The notes under the pieces are model-generated. The model was not told the origin of the DNA and made no database searches. It saw nothing but the letters and a program-made list of their open reading frames with translations. Below, piece after piece: positions 22,760 to 36,581 of a stretch of 64,000 bases of DNA. Numbering within the stretch: position 1 is the stretch's first letter; every line of letters starts with the position of its first letter. Both the position numbers and the translations under genes were made by a program. Origin of the DNA: Siphonodentalium dalli (Eukaryota > Mollusca > Scaphopoda > Gadilida > Siphonodentaliidae). The stretch lies in assembly GCA_032622095.1 (NCBI GenBank), contig CP136061.1, forward strand, positions 233,862,944 to 233,926,943, given 5' to 3'.

Positions 22760-25700
22760 TATTTACCGTTAATGGGCAACGGGCGCATAAACGCTCTTTA
22801 CCAAATGTAATCTTTTTGGAACACTCTCTTTGTAAGAAATTTGCAGCCACGAACTTGGCCTTTATCAGCTTTGTGGACATATATATCGGCATATTACACA
22901 GTTGTGTAATGTGTATGGGGTCATGAGTGTACAACCCGTCACCTGTCGATATTGTCATCATGGGTATATCACCGTATGTGATGGAGGGCTGACCGGTGCG
23001 TAAAATAGTAGCTATATTTTTTTCTGAATTTTTGTGTGTGCCTTTGCTGATACCATATATATCGGCCCGATCCGATGGTCAATACCGATAATCGGTATAT
23101 AACTAATTACACTACATTTCAAGAGGACACCTTGACATATAATAACTATCAAACAACTTTTTTTTTTAGATTCATTAAAAAATCATAATTTGGATTATTA
23201 TGCCAGATCAAGTATTCTCAATGATAATAATGGAGTGTAATCTTTTTGAATTTCTGATGCCTGATGTCAAAACCCGACTAAACTGCCACTGCTGACCATG
23301 AAACCATCCCATGTAATGAGTGGCATCACATGTTCCATGTTATTATCTGCGGATATTCATAAATATATTTGGGGAGCTTTCGGGTATATACGTTCACGCT
23401 GGCACGTTTGCATGGTATGTGTTGCAGGTATTCCCTTCATAGAAAAACCACAAGGTGCCATAATATGAACGGAAACATGGCTATCACATCGTTACCAAAT
23501 GGAAACTACACGAGACGTAACATTTCTGTATAGGTCCACATGTAACAGTGCTAATAGCATTTGCCTTCAAATACCTGTATGATTGATTCTTGCGATATAA
23601 TTTACAGGCAAATTCCGTTAGCAGCGCTATAGGTGGAAGTTGGAACTACAGAGATTTTATTTTGCACATTGTTAACTGTGGTACAGATGTATCTTGTATG
23701 AATGTTTCATTGCATTCATTCTGCCACCATATCGTTTTCAACGACGAAATGCATGCAAGCAAACTTGCCAGTGTATGAACGTACTCTTAACTGGAGAAAC
23801 TTTAGTATATGGTTCACTGTGCCTAAATATGTCTCCTGGGTACGATAATGTTAATTTGAAAAATTGAGTTACGAAGTCTTAGTCTTATATTGTCATTGCC
23901 AAAATTAATGTTTATACTATACATAAGAGTATATCCATATAGATCCCAATTAATAATAGATAGATAATATATAGACAATAATGGATCCCAAATTCATTCG
24001 CAAATTCATTCATTCGCAATCTGTATTAGCAGTGGATGAGTTATGTCGGGGAAAATCTTGGCAAGCCATCAAATGAGACGGAATTTTAATTTGAGCAAAA
24101 TTGCAATATATTTGTTAAATTATATGGGGTTTCATCAACGACCGATATTACCATCTATTCCACGGCAATTATATGTGGGAACATAATTTTATATACAAAA
24201 TTAATATTGTTAGATATACCAATTTTAGCCTATCACTATCATCACATTAAAAAATGGCGAGAAATTATTCATACAATTACCGTTGGGATCTACTGACACT
24301 TATTTTAGCCGGAGGCCACCTTCGCGACCGCGAAATGGCACATTAATCCTGTTAGTGTCTTCCGCGCTATCGATGTTCCACAATCCCCAGTGGAACACCC
24401 CAATAGTGCAATTCATTTACAACACGTGCGTTGCTAATGCTGCCATCATTGACATATATTGGGACCACGTCGGAGCAGATGATGTGCTGAATAACACGAG
24501 AACACCGGTATGAATTAGGTCCGGTTATATGATTAACAAACTTACGCAATTCGCGCTAATGGCGATAACGTCATTATGGATGTTTAGGGTCCATGATGGG
24601 GGACATTGTTGCTATACAAAAGATGCTGATCATGCAACGTGTTCAATGTGAGAGCTTTTGTTGCAGCTGACATGCAATGGTTTCATACAACGGTTGCCCA
24701 GTATCGCTATCCCATGCATGGCGCGAAGCATACTTTCTGAGTATAGTGTCAGGGAAATCTCATGTTAACCAAGAGAACTCAAACCACATGCCGAACGCAA
24801 GGGACTAATGAGAACGGTACTAATATAGATATGTACCCTGATAAGTCCATGTTGCTATGTATGCAAACATATGCAAATCTTGAAAAAGTGGGGGTGGGGT
24901 GAACAATACGTTACTTCTCCTTGGAGATGTGACGTAGTATAACACGTAAGTGACAACAACGTCATTTTGATTTATGGTGAGAACTTTACTGTATGTATGG
25001 TTTCCTGATACACAACTATAGCCTGCATCTTTGTTCACGTTTTACGCGTAAGTTAATTTTCTCAGTTATTTAGATATAAATTGTTCCGTCTTGCAATGTG
25101 TGTGTGCAGATTTGAACACCAAACCACATGACGCCGCCGAAGCTGCACGTTGGTGCCAATTTGTCTAAGAGTAACACAAATAAAGGAGAGACAATTCAGA
25201 GTGACAGAGACTGCAATAAATGTCGTCCAATAAATATGTACTATGACTGAAACAAATCCCCATCACCAATATGATTCCATTGACAGGGACAATGGAAGCT
25301 CCGAAACAATTTCTTTTGTGGAGGGTGGGGAGATAAACTACCGTTCAGTACCGGCATACATATGTATCGCAATTACCCTGAACAGAAAAGTATGTGCCTG
25401 ATATCAACATATATTATTGTGATTCAGGCGCGTGTAATTATACAGCAACAATATTAAAGATTACAGTGCATGCGACACACCCGAGTGCATTGTAGGTCCG
25501 GAATATTTTGAAATATTGGCTAAATCTGGTTCACTTTGGGTTGTTTTGGCAGTCAAAATTGAAGGAAAACTATATTCAAAATTGTCCAGTATTATAATAC
25601 TATTATAAAACCTAAAAGGTACCCCGGCATAATTGGTGAAAACGATGTGTGGGCGTGTGTGTTCCGCCGCCTCTGCCCATTGATGTTCACAACAATTACT

Positions 25701-27518
25701 GTGGGACAACCACTATCTTTTAGGTAATGCAAGATTAATAGTGCGTTCACATTTTTTATTTTCCATTTGCATTTCCACGATAGCAGGCTTGTTTAACAAT
25801 CCCATGCGTCGTTTTATAGATGTATCTGCTTGGAGGTACCATATAAACACACAGCGTTACACGTGAACGCACCTCGCGTTTATCATACCAAAACTGATGA
25901 GTTTTTCATTTTATTACTCAAACTATGCAGAGATAATCACGTAACTAAACAGAGTAGTAAATTGTGTCCACGGGGGTCTTGTTGTCTCAAAGTTTTATCG
26001 CGCAGACAATAATTATTTATGCTCCGGATTATGCTAGCGTATAGAATATTTACTCAACATTCATTACATCAAGTGGCGGCGTAGAAATAATAAAGTTACC
26101 ACGAAGCGCCAGATAATCCCATATATAAGCCTGTTATATGACCTCCAGTTAGGATTATCAAACCACTTCTCCTATTGTTTATATTAGGCATTTCAGTTTC
26201 GATTCTAGACCAACAGAACTAGATTAATAGCATATACGTCGGTATACGTTCGCATGTTTGTGTGACTTTCTTCACAGGCTTGCAAATCGGGTTACAAAAG
26301 AGGAACACTTTCAGAAGTGAAAATGAAGGTCCTTCACGGTGAAGACTCGCCACAGAAATGTTGTTAGTTCACGTGAGAATGCTACTTCTTTTCGTACCGA
26401 TGTGTTAGATGTTGCACATGTATATTGAGTTCAGTTTGATTACACCAATAACAGTTATGCTGTGTGACAGTGTGACCTAGAACTTGTATTTTTAATCTGG
26501 GTGACAGGATGATAAGTTGATAACGTTACCTACAATTATTTGATGTCTTTTTTTTTATAAAAGTTGAAATAGCTTTGCACATATGTTTTGTTTACACCAT
26601 AAATGTATGTATTTGTATTTAATATCATTTATGCCTCCAGTTCCAAGATATGGACGGACTTCTATAAAGTTTAAACAATTGATTGATTAATTGGAGGAGA
26701 CTCCACGACATCGTGGTTCCTTCCTTAAATTATACAACTAAACCCACGCAGGCTACGCTATATAATGTCGGTATATATTGCACAAGGTCGCTCCAAATTT
26801 TCAGTAATTCTGGTGTTTGGGTTTTATGTATAGCTAACAGGGACGTAGCGATATAATCGTGGTAAAAAATAAAATGTTTGAAATTTGAAAGGCTCAAGTT
26901 ACTCTAAACCATGAAACATCATGATTACAATATGATTGAAAAAACTGATTGATCAAATAATAATCGCGGTATTTGGCAAGTTCCATCGATTTGTCAGATA
27001 TGCCATTGTTTTGTATAGAGACATATTAAACTTGCGATTATCCTATATAGGTCCACACAATGCTTGGTCTGCAGACACATTTAATTCAGCAGGAAAAAAA
27101 ACAACAGCATTTTAACATGACCAGTTGCATGAGTTGACCAGAGTTGGTATATATAGAGAATGCATCGGTCGGGTTCGCGATTATCGCACAACTTGCACTG
27201 TCAACATATTTCGAGTACCTCTGATACAGAGTTGATATAAACATGTAGATTGATAGCTGACCTATGGCCGAGGAACACGTCCATCTTATCTCGGACAGCC
27301 AAACAAATTGGTGTGCCCAAGTTACGCAACCTTCTAATTTAATTAACCCGGTACGAAATCTATAACCTTATATATAACAGCATTCCTTCGCCCAGGGTAC
27401 ATAAATTACGAGTCTCCATTGCTGCAAAATTCGGGCGACGATGGGTTTCGATGATCTATATATCGAAGGTGCAATATGGCCAACATGTATGTGGAATGGA
27501 TTAAAGTCGATTGCACTT
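22760..27518. other. Unassigned intergenic DNA, ~4.8 kb
   Basis: One AACGCTCTTT box at 22790. Otherwise no coding similarity, RNA gene, long inverted repeat or TE end recognised on either strand. Confidence 0.4.
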
Positions 27519-27898
27519 TTAACCCTTTACCCAACAAACCGGCCAAAACCGGCCAAATAAAGCTTCAACAGCCTAATATATCTTGGGTCTGTCTCAATAA
27601 AACCATACAAATATGGATATCATTGGAACCGGCTCATTGACCACATTGTGATGGTTATAGTTATGCCCTGTGCCAATGCATTCTCTTATATATGCGAGTC
27701 GACCATAGGTCGCCTCGCATATATAAGAGAATGCATTGGCCTAAAAAAAAACATTTTTTCTTACATTCTTTAACAATTTTATAATTTTTAATGTGTTTAG
27801 CCAATGCATTCTCTTATATATGCGAGGCGACCTATGGTCGACTCGCATATATAAGAGAATGCATTGGCACAGGGCCCTTCTGTTGGGTAAAGGGTTAA
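27519..27898 (+). mobile_element. Family-A TTAA MITE, copy 3
   Basis: TTAACCCTTTACCCAACA to TGTTGGGTAAAGGGTTAA, in the same orientation as copy 1. Both palindromes are intact (about 27673-27741 and 27800-27868). The spacer is shorter than in the other copies. Confidence 0.9.
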
Positions 27899-29412
27899 TA
27901 GCCGAAATTCAGCTTTGGTACATATCCGTGCATGGTGGCATTGTTTTGCGAACACATGCATGTATATCAGTTTGACACACGAAGTATGCTTCAACGGTGT
28001 CATATAATCCATAGAAAGGATTTCCGGCAAATTTAGGGAGCCACGCACGTATATAATGTGTTGCAAACTTGCAAGGGAACATATAATCAAGGTATTTGGA
28101 TCACATCCCGGGTCGATTCAGTCAAACCTGGCAACTTATCTTGCTATATAATTTCGGTTATGTTGTTGGTGTTCCAAAAGGCTTTTTTTTGGCACCAGTC
28201 AAATCTGAAAACTTTATTACGCTGTCTCATTGTTATGGAAGTCGCTATCTGACAATCAAAACCTCCCATGAAGTGACGTGCTATAGGATCTCCGTTGGGC
28301 CGGGGTGGGGGTGGTGTCCACCTCGAAATTTCCAACTGCACCACGCACTTGAACCACTCCAAACTCCCATGGTTGCGAAATTCCATTTTCATCTCTCTTG
28401 TGTTGGATCATTGCAACTCGTACCACAAACTTTCCAACTGTTCGAATATGAGTGGTATCCAGTTGTGATGGTAGTCAAGTTGAGTCAACGATATGTAGTA
28501 GTCATATGTGTAGTGTACAAATGAGCCAATGTTTCGCGCTAGATTTTGTTTTGTGTTTTGGCATACAAAAAGAACATGATACCGGCAACGCATGAGAATC
28601 TTCCACTAAGTTAACTGTTAAAAGAGCATACCACATACGCGAATTTATCGTGAAAACAAACGAGCACCCCCCCCCCTCCGCCACCACCCACCCAATCCCT
28701 TCTTTATATTTCTGATTGATATTATCATGTTCACACATGGATTACATTATGAATGCATGACTATATGTTGTATCTTCAAGTTAATATGTAAATAAAGTTA
28801 TTTAAAAAAACAAAAATTCCAACTGTTGAGAATGTCCAACCTGACACTCCCTAAGTTTGAAAAAGAAAAACTCATGGCCATTTCAGACCAATATTTTTAC
28901 CAAATGTTGAAAAATATGCTGCTGCAGTTGTCGGTCTAAACCCACCTGAGAAAATTAATAAACCTCGGCTATAAAAGACAGTTGGTGTGGTACTATCAGA
29001 GGTGCACATGTTCTTGATGCAGCAAGATTGAGGCATGGCGTATAGGCCCGAGGTATAACACCTGTGCATACTCCCGCTATTAGAAATCGTGACATGTCAT
29101 ACTGCCCATGCACACATAGGTCAACAGACGGGTTAATGGGTTTGACAGGAGATACTTACATAAAATAGAGAGATTTATGGGAAACTAACGACGTTAAATG
29201 TTACCCGATGGGGTGTACACCGGGGTAAGTCTGGCTGTACTGTCGATTATAGGAAAAATAATCATATATACTTATATAATAAAATTGAAGTGCATCCTGC
29301 TCGATACTAATGGCGGAAATTAGAACGGACATAGCCGCCTTGTGCTTCCCAGTACTCGTGATGTATTTATGAGACTGGAGAATAAACTCGTTGATTGGTA
29401 AAGTCAGTGGTA
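27899..29412. other. Unassigned intergenic DNA
   Basis: Holds the longest otherwise unexplained open frame, 28096-28524 (+), which shows no recognised domain, splice signal or composition change. A possible LINE tail lies near 28780-28810 (AATAAAG then A-rich). A C run sits near 28668. Confidence 0.4.
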
Positions 29413-29681
29413 TTAACCCTTCCATGCATGACTGGAGCTTTCTGAAATTTGGCGAAAACCCTGTGCATGCATTCTCTTATATATGCGAGTCTCCCATATA
29501 GGGAGCCTCGCATATATATAAGATAACACATTGGCCTAACAGTATTTACATTGACCTTGTAAGCCAGTGCATTCTCTGATATATGCGAGGCTCCCTATAT
29601 GTGAGGCTTGCATATAAGGGAATGCACTGGCTCGGGATCTTTAATTCTGCACCAGCGCAGCTCCCGCCGTAAAAGGGTTAA
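29413..29681 (+). mobile_element. Family-B TTAA MITE, copy 2
   Basis: Ends TTAACCCTTCCATGCATGAC and GCTCCCGCCGTAAAAGGGTTAA (read in two parts). Two imperfect palindromes have a CCCATATAGGGAGCC loop instead of the GTCGACC loop of family A. They are separated by a short spacer with ACCTTGTAAGCC. Confidence 0.82.
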
Positions 29682-32600
29682 TACAAATATATGAATGAGT
29701 TTTGTCTATTCGAGATATATGTTGCATATAGATACGGGTAAATTTGTGTCAGTCTAATTTGTTCAAAGAACAAACACAGTGAAAGATATTGACCTAAATG
29801 TAATCTCAAATATGATTTGGTATCTTAGTAGTGCTGCAGTCATATAGTTTGCTGAATTATAGCATATAAAATCGGTGCACTAATTTATATTGCATGTAAT
29901 ATTCGTTTAGCGTAGTCTTGAGCAATATATACGATAGCTTTCACAATTCACCACAGGAGCAACCATTTATATGGAAGGAGCTTCACGACTCGGTTGATCA
30001 TAAACTTAAAAATGTCAATGTGATTTATTTACATTTTCCATCTTGGAATCCATATATGGTTATGTAAGGTTCGAACTGGAATCCCCCCGAACGTGTCATC
30101 ACACATGAAAAGAAACATCTTCTTTCACAAATTATGATCGGCATGGCATTATAACATGTCTATTTTCATGAATAAAATATGATTTACTGAATCGAGAAAT
30201 AAGTATACCTATATACCGCATGTCAACTATAACAAGATACTGTCAGTTTTGTTTCTGGCGATAATTTGCATCGTCTTTTTTTTCTGAAAATCATTTCAAT
30301 CTGCTAAATCCACCGCGAACCCGCGACCTTGCGTGACCTCCCTATATATCTTGTTACGACATCCGCGCATGTACCTATATATTTCCGGTAAAATTATTGC
30401 TGACAAATATTCGAGATGGAGAAAATTGGTATAGATTTTAAAAATTAAAGGGTGTGTTCCTCGACTCAATTCAAATATGTTTACACCCGAAGCCGCGAAA
30501 CCGAATAAATAGTAAATTTCGGGTGTTAAATTTTATATTTTGTGCCAGCATACAACAGATTAGTCTCTATTATCTAACCCAGTTCATATGATTGGCCAAT
30601 CCAGAATCACTCGATTTGAATACTTTCCCGATATTGGTTTTCCGTATTCAAATCAAAACACAGTCAGCTTTCAAGTCTGCAAAAGGCATCAGCATGCCTC
30701 CTCGGAGCGATAGAGTGCTTTCCCTTAGTTCGTATCCGGGATGATGGGTTTGGCCGTTTTCAGCGGACTTTATATCAACAGTAATCGTGAAAGTTGTTAA
30801 ACTGCTAAAAATAAAAGAACGATACAATTAACAAATGACACACAATGCGCCTTCATGTTTGAAATATGTGTTTCTTATTGTCGCAATAACTGACGTCATT
30901 TTGGATCTATATGGGGAACACCCTCGATGAGACTGAGTATATCAAAGATGGAAAAAAACCTGGCTGCTGTTATCAACTTGACTCGACACTTATCATAAGA
31001 TTCTCTTTCGCACTAAATAAATAAACCTATATAAAGTGCAGCGATTACGTGAGGTGTATTATTAGAACGAACAAGTCTGAGCGTGTTTATACTTCATAGT
31101 ACACAGTACGACAATGTCGCATCAGTGCACACTATACACAGTATAATCGAGAAGTACAATAATTTATTATGTTGGGGACTTGGGGTGTATCCGCACTTTA
31201 CACCAGGTCACGCTGACTGCAAAACATCGATCTGACGTAGTTTATCAAATTATAATTATTTTTTCAATGTGCGATTATAATTTATCATAATAGTTAACAG
31301 ATTTTACAAACATTTGCTTTTAAATGTGCGAACGGTACCAAATCAAGTTGACCGCGCCCTGATCGTTTTGGAGTAAAATCTGAGACATTGATCGATTAAT
31401 TAAACTTAACCGCATCTACTATTTGAATGTTCCATATCCCGTCCATGACTGGAGCTTCCTTAATTGTTGTGAAAACCCTGTGCCAATGCATTCTCTTATA
31501 TTTATGTATTCCCAATTCTCTCATATATCAAACAAACACTCATTTGCAACTGAGCCGCGCTGGCTGTGGTCACACAGACGGTGTTTATTGCGTAACATGC
31601 TTTACAAGTTATATGTGGGCACATGCTATAATAATTTACATACACAATGCAAATACATCCTAGAAAATCTGCACAGCCGGCCAGGAAAAACATGCACTCC
31701 TTTTACCTATAGGGACTGGAAACCTGAAACCCAAAGCCCACTCGTATATGTGCAGCTCTGGTGTTCCGACCGCACCCTCATTGAAATCTACTAATAATTA
31801 TATATATGTATCAATATTCTGAACATTGTGAATAATTTCTCATATTTCAGCTGCGTTTACAGTAATGAAGAAAGCTATATAGCTGACACAGCATTGATAA
31901 TCTGTTTCGCTTGAATTAAAACAAAGTTTTAATTAAAAATTGTTTTAAATTAATGTGACTAGCTGAAGCTACACGGCTAGCATGACGAACTTTCTCATCG
32001 ACCGCATTTATCAAAATACAACGGAAATAAAAACATAATAACTTGAGAAAAATCGAGGTATATAGGTTTTATTGGCCAAAGCTTGTCGTATATAATTATA
32101 TGATTTGCATGCCAATTAAATCTATTAGTTTACTCTGATCGTCAAGTTGAGACATTACAGAGATATATGGATATACTATACAATATATTTCAGAACAGTA
32201 TACATGTATATATTATATAGTATACTAATAGAAAATAGAAAGGTTGGTCGGAGTCACCTACATGTACCAGCACCATGTCACGGTGGCAGGACCAGTTTAC
32301 CAGACGTGCGTCAGGATGTTACTAAAACTTAGCTCAATGTTAAATGCCAAACGGGAATTTCCGCCCGTTCCTACATTTCCGCTGATCATCTACACAACAA
32401 TGTTATGTACGTGGAAATGTTGGTGGAATTGCATCATCTGCAACATTATGAAGTGACAATACATTATAAGAGAGCATGCAAGTGTGAACGGACCTTGTTT
32501 TCTTTCCATTCCCCTCCCTTGTACTTTCTTAGATTGGTCAATGCGTTATATAATCAATGATGCTTCCTGATGCTTCCTGTTATATTGTAACTGTTGTAAG

Positions 32601-34139
32601 CGAAGCATCATGCACTTAAGACTAAAATATACATGCCATATCCCTGAATACACCAAGAGTAAAATTAAACGCTTGAGATTGTTATATTTGGAGGAAGTGC
32701 TCTTTATTATATCCATGACTTCAATCGCCATTTGTTATCTTGCTTGTATCACTATCGATACCAAACATACAGAAATGATTTCAGAGAAATAGAGAGATAT
32801 TGGTAATACAGAACTCATTGTATTCTGAAACGGCGGTAAATGGGCAGACATGTGTATATGGGTTATATATAATATTATAGATTCTTCTTTAATTCTCAAA
32901 ATGCCAAGTTGATCGAAAATCACATTCGATTCAACGCGCGAGTGGCTGCGGATCAAGACAATATAAAATTCGAAATTGTGCGTGTTTTTAAACTTCCAAA
33001 TCTCAAATCAAACACGCGTGCACGTATAGTCGCCGTGTAAATGGGGCCAATAACGCTGCTGAAACGTTTGACAGAACTTAATTAATGTTGGACAAACAAA
33101 TCCCAGTTTTCTTCCTTTATATTCCTTTCGTATTCAGAAAAGAAGTATTTTTTGTCTTAAAAGTTTCACTGAGTCTGTATCAATTAAGCACTATCCCACC
33201 ATACATGCAGTATGAAGTTTATCGCATATTCAATCGGACAAAATTCACGACGTGGGGTAACTGTTAATACCAATTATCAAATTTATTGTAGTGTGATCAT
33301 ACAAGATGAAAGTGAGAATGTCCATATTTTGTGTTTGAAGTGTTAATTGCAGCAGATTGTAGGTAATAAACAATCAACACCGATTAGTGAGGTAATCCAA
33401 TTATCACCGCTCAGACCACTCTCATTTGTACCCCAGTAATCCAGCATTGTTTACCTACCTGATGGATTTATGTCATACCTGTTCTAGCTTGCATCATAAT
33501 TATGCCCAATGTGTATGATTACGGCGAAGCAGTGGATACGTTTTTATTTGTATGTTACAATAAAAAACATGTTTCTTGGATAATTTCTTAACATCTTTTC
33601 CATAATCGTGGGGTCCAAAGTGTCACCAAAAGCTTCCAGTTTGCCACAAGGCTGAGTTTCGCTACCACGATGATAATGAAATATTAAAAATAGAAAACTA
33701 CAGAAAAAAATACAAATTTGCAGGCAAAAAAAAACATTCACAATCTGATATTTTCGTACTGTGATGCATTATCTCCTATATATATAGTAGCACAACGATG
33801 CGGGTATGGTTCGAGATGTCCAATCCGTTTTGTTATCAAAGTAAAAAACACTTTCTGAGCAAATCTTCGGCCATATATAATCAAGCAACTAAAATCTTAA
33901 TGGTGTACCGTCATTTACAACGCATAGGCTTCGTGGTACCATATAACTTAAAAATAGTATACATATGGACAAGCGAAAACATAAACGCTCTTTATATGAG
34001 TTTGATGAGGTGATAAAATATCCTAAAGCCAAGTAATATTTTCTATTATGGGAATCGACATCGTGCAGTGTAAAACACACATATATTTGATCTCATTTGG
34101 TGCATAGGGATATTAGAAATAGAAATGAATTGGGAATGG
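29682..34139. other. Mostly unassigned intergenic DNA, ~4.5 kb
   Basis: At about 31440-31505 there is a truncated family-B left end (CCATGACTGGAGCTTCC ... CCCTGTGCCAATGCATTC). On the minus strand, about 33700 to 33544, an open segment ends in MLRNYPRNMFFIVTYK with AATAAA overlapping its stop region; it could be a terminal exon or TE tail. An AACGCTCTTT box is at 33984. Nothing else recognised. Confidence 0.4.
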
Positions 34140-34540
34140 TTAACCCTTTACCCAACAGAACGGCCCTGTGCCAATGCATTCTCTTATATATGCGAGTCGA
34201 CCATAGGTCGCCTCGCATATATAAGAGAATGCATTGGCATAACACATTAAAAATTATAAAATTGTTAAAGAATGTAAGAAAAAAATGGTAAAAAGTGTTA
34301 AAAAAAGATTTTTTTTAGGCCAATGCATTCTCTTATATATGCGAGGCGACCTATGGTCGACTCGCATATATAAGAGAATGCATTGGCACAGGGCATAACT
34401 GTAACTATCACAATGTGGTCAAGGAGCCGGTTCCAATGATATCCATATTTGTATGGTTCTATTGAGACAGACCGAAGATATTTTAGGCTGTTGAAGCTTT
34501 ATTTGGCCGGTTTTGGCCGGTTTGTTGGGTAAAGGGTTAA
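34140..34540 (-). mobile_element. Family-A TTAA MITE, copy 4
   Basis: Complete, with TTAA at each end, both 69-bp palindromes and the GGCCGGTTTTGGCCGG arm on the right. Nearly identical to copies 2, 5 and 6. Confidence 0.9.
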
Positions 34541-35003
34541 GCATCAGTAGAATGCCAGTTTTATGGGGCATTGTACTGTTTTGCCGAAATTGTTATTATG
34601 AATTTGTACACACTTAGCATAATACATGATGTTTCCTTTTACCGATCTCAGCCATGGCTTAAACTAAAGAGCGTCTAACTTGTTTGTTCGCAACTGACGG
34701 TTTACATTAAAGGGCGTTTCGTAATTGAGGTGCAGTATATGTCTGAAGGCACCTTACTGTTTCATAATATATCCAGCAAAAAATATGGATGTATCGGCTG
34801 CACTACGTGGCAAGGAAACCACAAATTAAAACTTAAAAGACGTCAGAAGAAAACAAATATAAACATTTGAATGATCTAATTCCTTGTATATGTATTCACA
34901 CACCATCACCATTCTTTAATTATTGAACGAATCATATATAACCAATTTCAAACTATAATACACACCCATGCCCGTCACACATAATCCTGTTATATTTAAT
35001 TTG

Positions 35004-35392
35004 TTAACCCTTTACCCAACAGAAGGGCCCTGTGCCAATGCATTCTCTTATATATGCGAGTCGACCATAGGTCGCCTCGCATATATAAGAGAATGCATTG
35101 GCTTAACACAATAAAAATTATAAAATTGTTAAAGAATGTAAGAAAAAATGGTAAAAAAAGATTTTTTTTAGGCCAATGCATTCTCTTATATATGTGAGGC
35201 GACCTATGGTCGACTCGCATATATAAGAGAATGCATTGGCACAGGGCTAACTGTAACTATCACAATGTGGTCAAGGAGCCGGTTCCAATGATATCCATAT
35301 TTGTATGGTTCTATTGAGACAGACCGAAGATATTTTAGGCTGTTGAAGCTTTATTTGGCCGGTTTTGGCCGGTTTGTTGGGTAAAGGGTTAA
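35004..35392 (-). mobile_element. Family-A TTAA MITE, copy 5
   Basis: Complete copy only ~460 bp from copy 4 and in the same orientation. It differs by a small spacer deletion and a TATGTGAGG change in one palindrome arm. It lies about 700 bp upstream of the CDK inhibitor start codon. Confidence 0.9.
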
Positions 35393-35879
35393 TCTATGTT
35401 TGAATATATTTTTTTTTCTGGAGCGAAGGTTCATCTAAGTTTTACAGAACTTGTCCTCAATCCCTTATATACCATGTATTCATCAATATATAATTTTCTA
35501 AGACACAAATTATGTTTAAAATCAAATCAATATGAAGTGAGTGTTCTTCAGACAGAATTATTTCGATATATATAATATGAAATTATAACTTCTTGAATGT
35601 ATATCAAATGTAACACAAATCGCAGAAAATAGCCTATCGGTATCATAATATTCATACGTCTTTGTTCAAAATGCACTTTGCATATTATTGGCATCTCTGA
35701 AAATTGATTTCACAAAACTACTATAATCAGCATTATTTTGTTAATTGTGACACATTAAAAGTGGCAAATTAATTTGTTAAGATTTTCGGAAGTATGAAGG
35801 GTGTAAATGCTGTTAAAATGAGCCACAACATGTTCGAGTCAGACGTAAACACAAAATCCGCGGGAAACAATGTCAATCA

Positions 35880-36094
35880 TAGAAGTGTGAAAAGCTATTA
35901 GCCAATCAGACGCGAGGTTACCGCCCCGCACAGGCGTCAATAAAACAGCGCTGCTGATTTGTGGTGGGTCATTCCTATTTACGCATCTGTGTTGATCAGA
36001 ACTCGCAGTCGATTATATCTCGTGGTGTTTGCATGTTATCGTTACCTTTGGATATTTATTTTCGTTTTACTTGATTCTGTAACTTCTGTTCATA
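35880..36094 (+). promoter_or_regulatory. Putative promoter and 5'UTR of the CDK inhibitor gene
   Basis: A CCAAT box at 35902-35906 (GCCAATCAG) is followed by a GC-richer patch (ACCGCCCCGCACAGGCG) unlike the AT-rich surroundings. No strong TATA box. A short upstream ORF, 36033-36074, has 13 codons and ends 20 nt before the main ATG. The transcription start cannot be set from sequence alone. Confidence 0.4.
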
Positions 36095-36581
36095 ATGGCT
36101 TTAGGAGCTATGGAGTCACCGCATAGGAGAATTATGCACAGGAATTCAGAAAAATCGAAGGTTCGGCGCTGTTTGTTTGGTGCGCCAGACCCCAGTGACA
36201 CCTCGGTGAAGGATATGTTGGCCGAAGTGTTAGAAGCAGATCGACAAAAACTATCAAATAAATACAACCTTAATGAAGAATCTGGTGATTTAGCGGTGGC
36301 CGATGGACGCTTCGAATGGGACATTACATCTGATGTGCCAGATTTCTACAAAAGAGCTGTTCACTCACGACCAACCAAGAAATGCGTTTCGCGACTTGGA
36401 CTTGAAGCAATTGATATGAGTGGTGTGAGATTTGGTGTTTGTGATAGACTATCTCCACAACCCGATGCCGAAAACTCTGAAAACATAGAATGTGTTGGCA
36501 ATAGGAATAGTGCGAGTGCGAGATCTAGTCCAGTTATGTCCAGACGACAGAATTCCAGTTTTCGACAAAGTCACATGAATG
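36095..36581 (+). CDS. Cip/Kip CDK inhibitor (p21/p27-like), coding exon 1
   Basis: Encodes residues 1-162 of a predicted 186-residue nuclear inhibitor of cyclin-CDK complexes. The CDI domain spans about residues 22-90. RRCLFG (24-29) matches the cyclin-binding RxLFG motif. A helical linker rich in charged residues (about 36-56) follows. GRFEW (71-75) is the conserved CDK-binding core, and VPDFYKR (81-87) aligns with the LPEFYYRP segment of p27. Tyr85 corresponds to the p27 tyrosine that enters the CDK ATP pocket; the second p27 tyrosine is Lys here. Ser-Pro sites in RLSPQPD and RSSPVMS are possible CDK targets. The start ATG at 36095 has A at -3 and G at +4; Met6 is an alternative. The exon ends at G|GTTAGT (phase 1); unspliced reading meets TAG two codons later. 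Family identification is confident; orthology to p21, p27 or p57 individually is not implied. Confidence 0.92.

Noticed and set aside
28096-28524. 142-codon ORF as a gene
   Set aside because: No recognisable domain, start context or splice signals; low-complexity hydrophobic content in noncoding surroundings.
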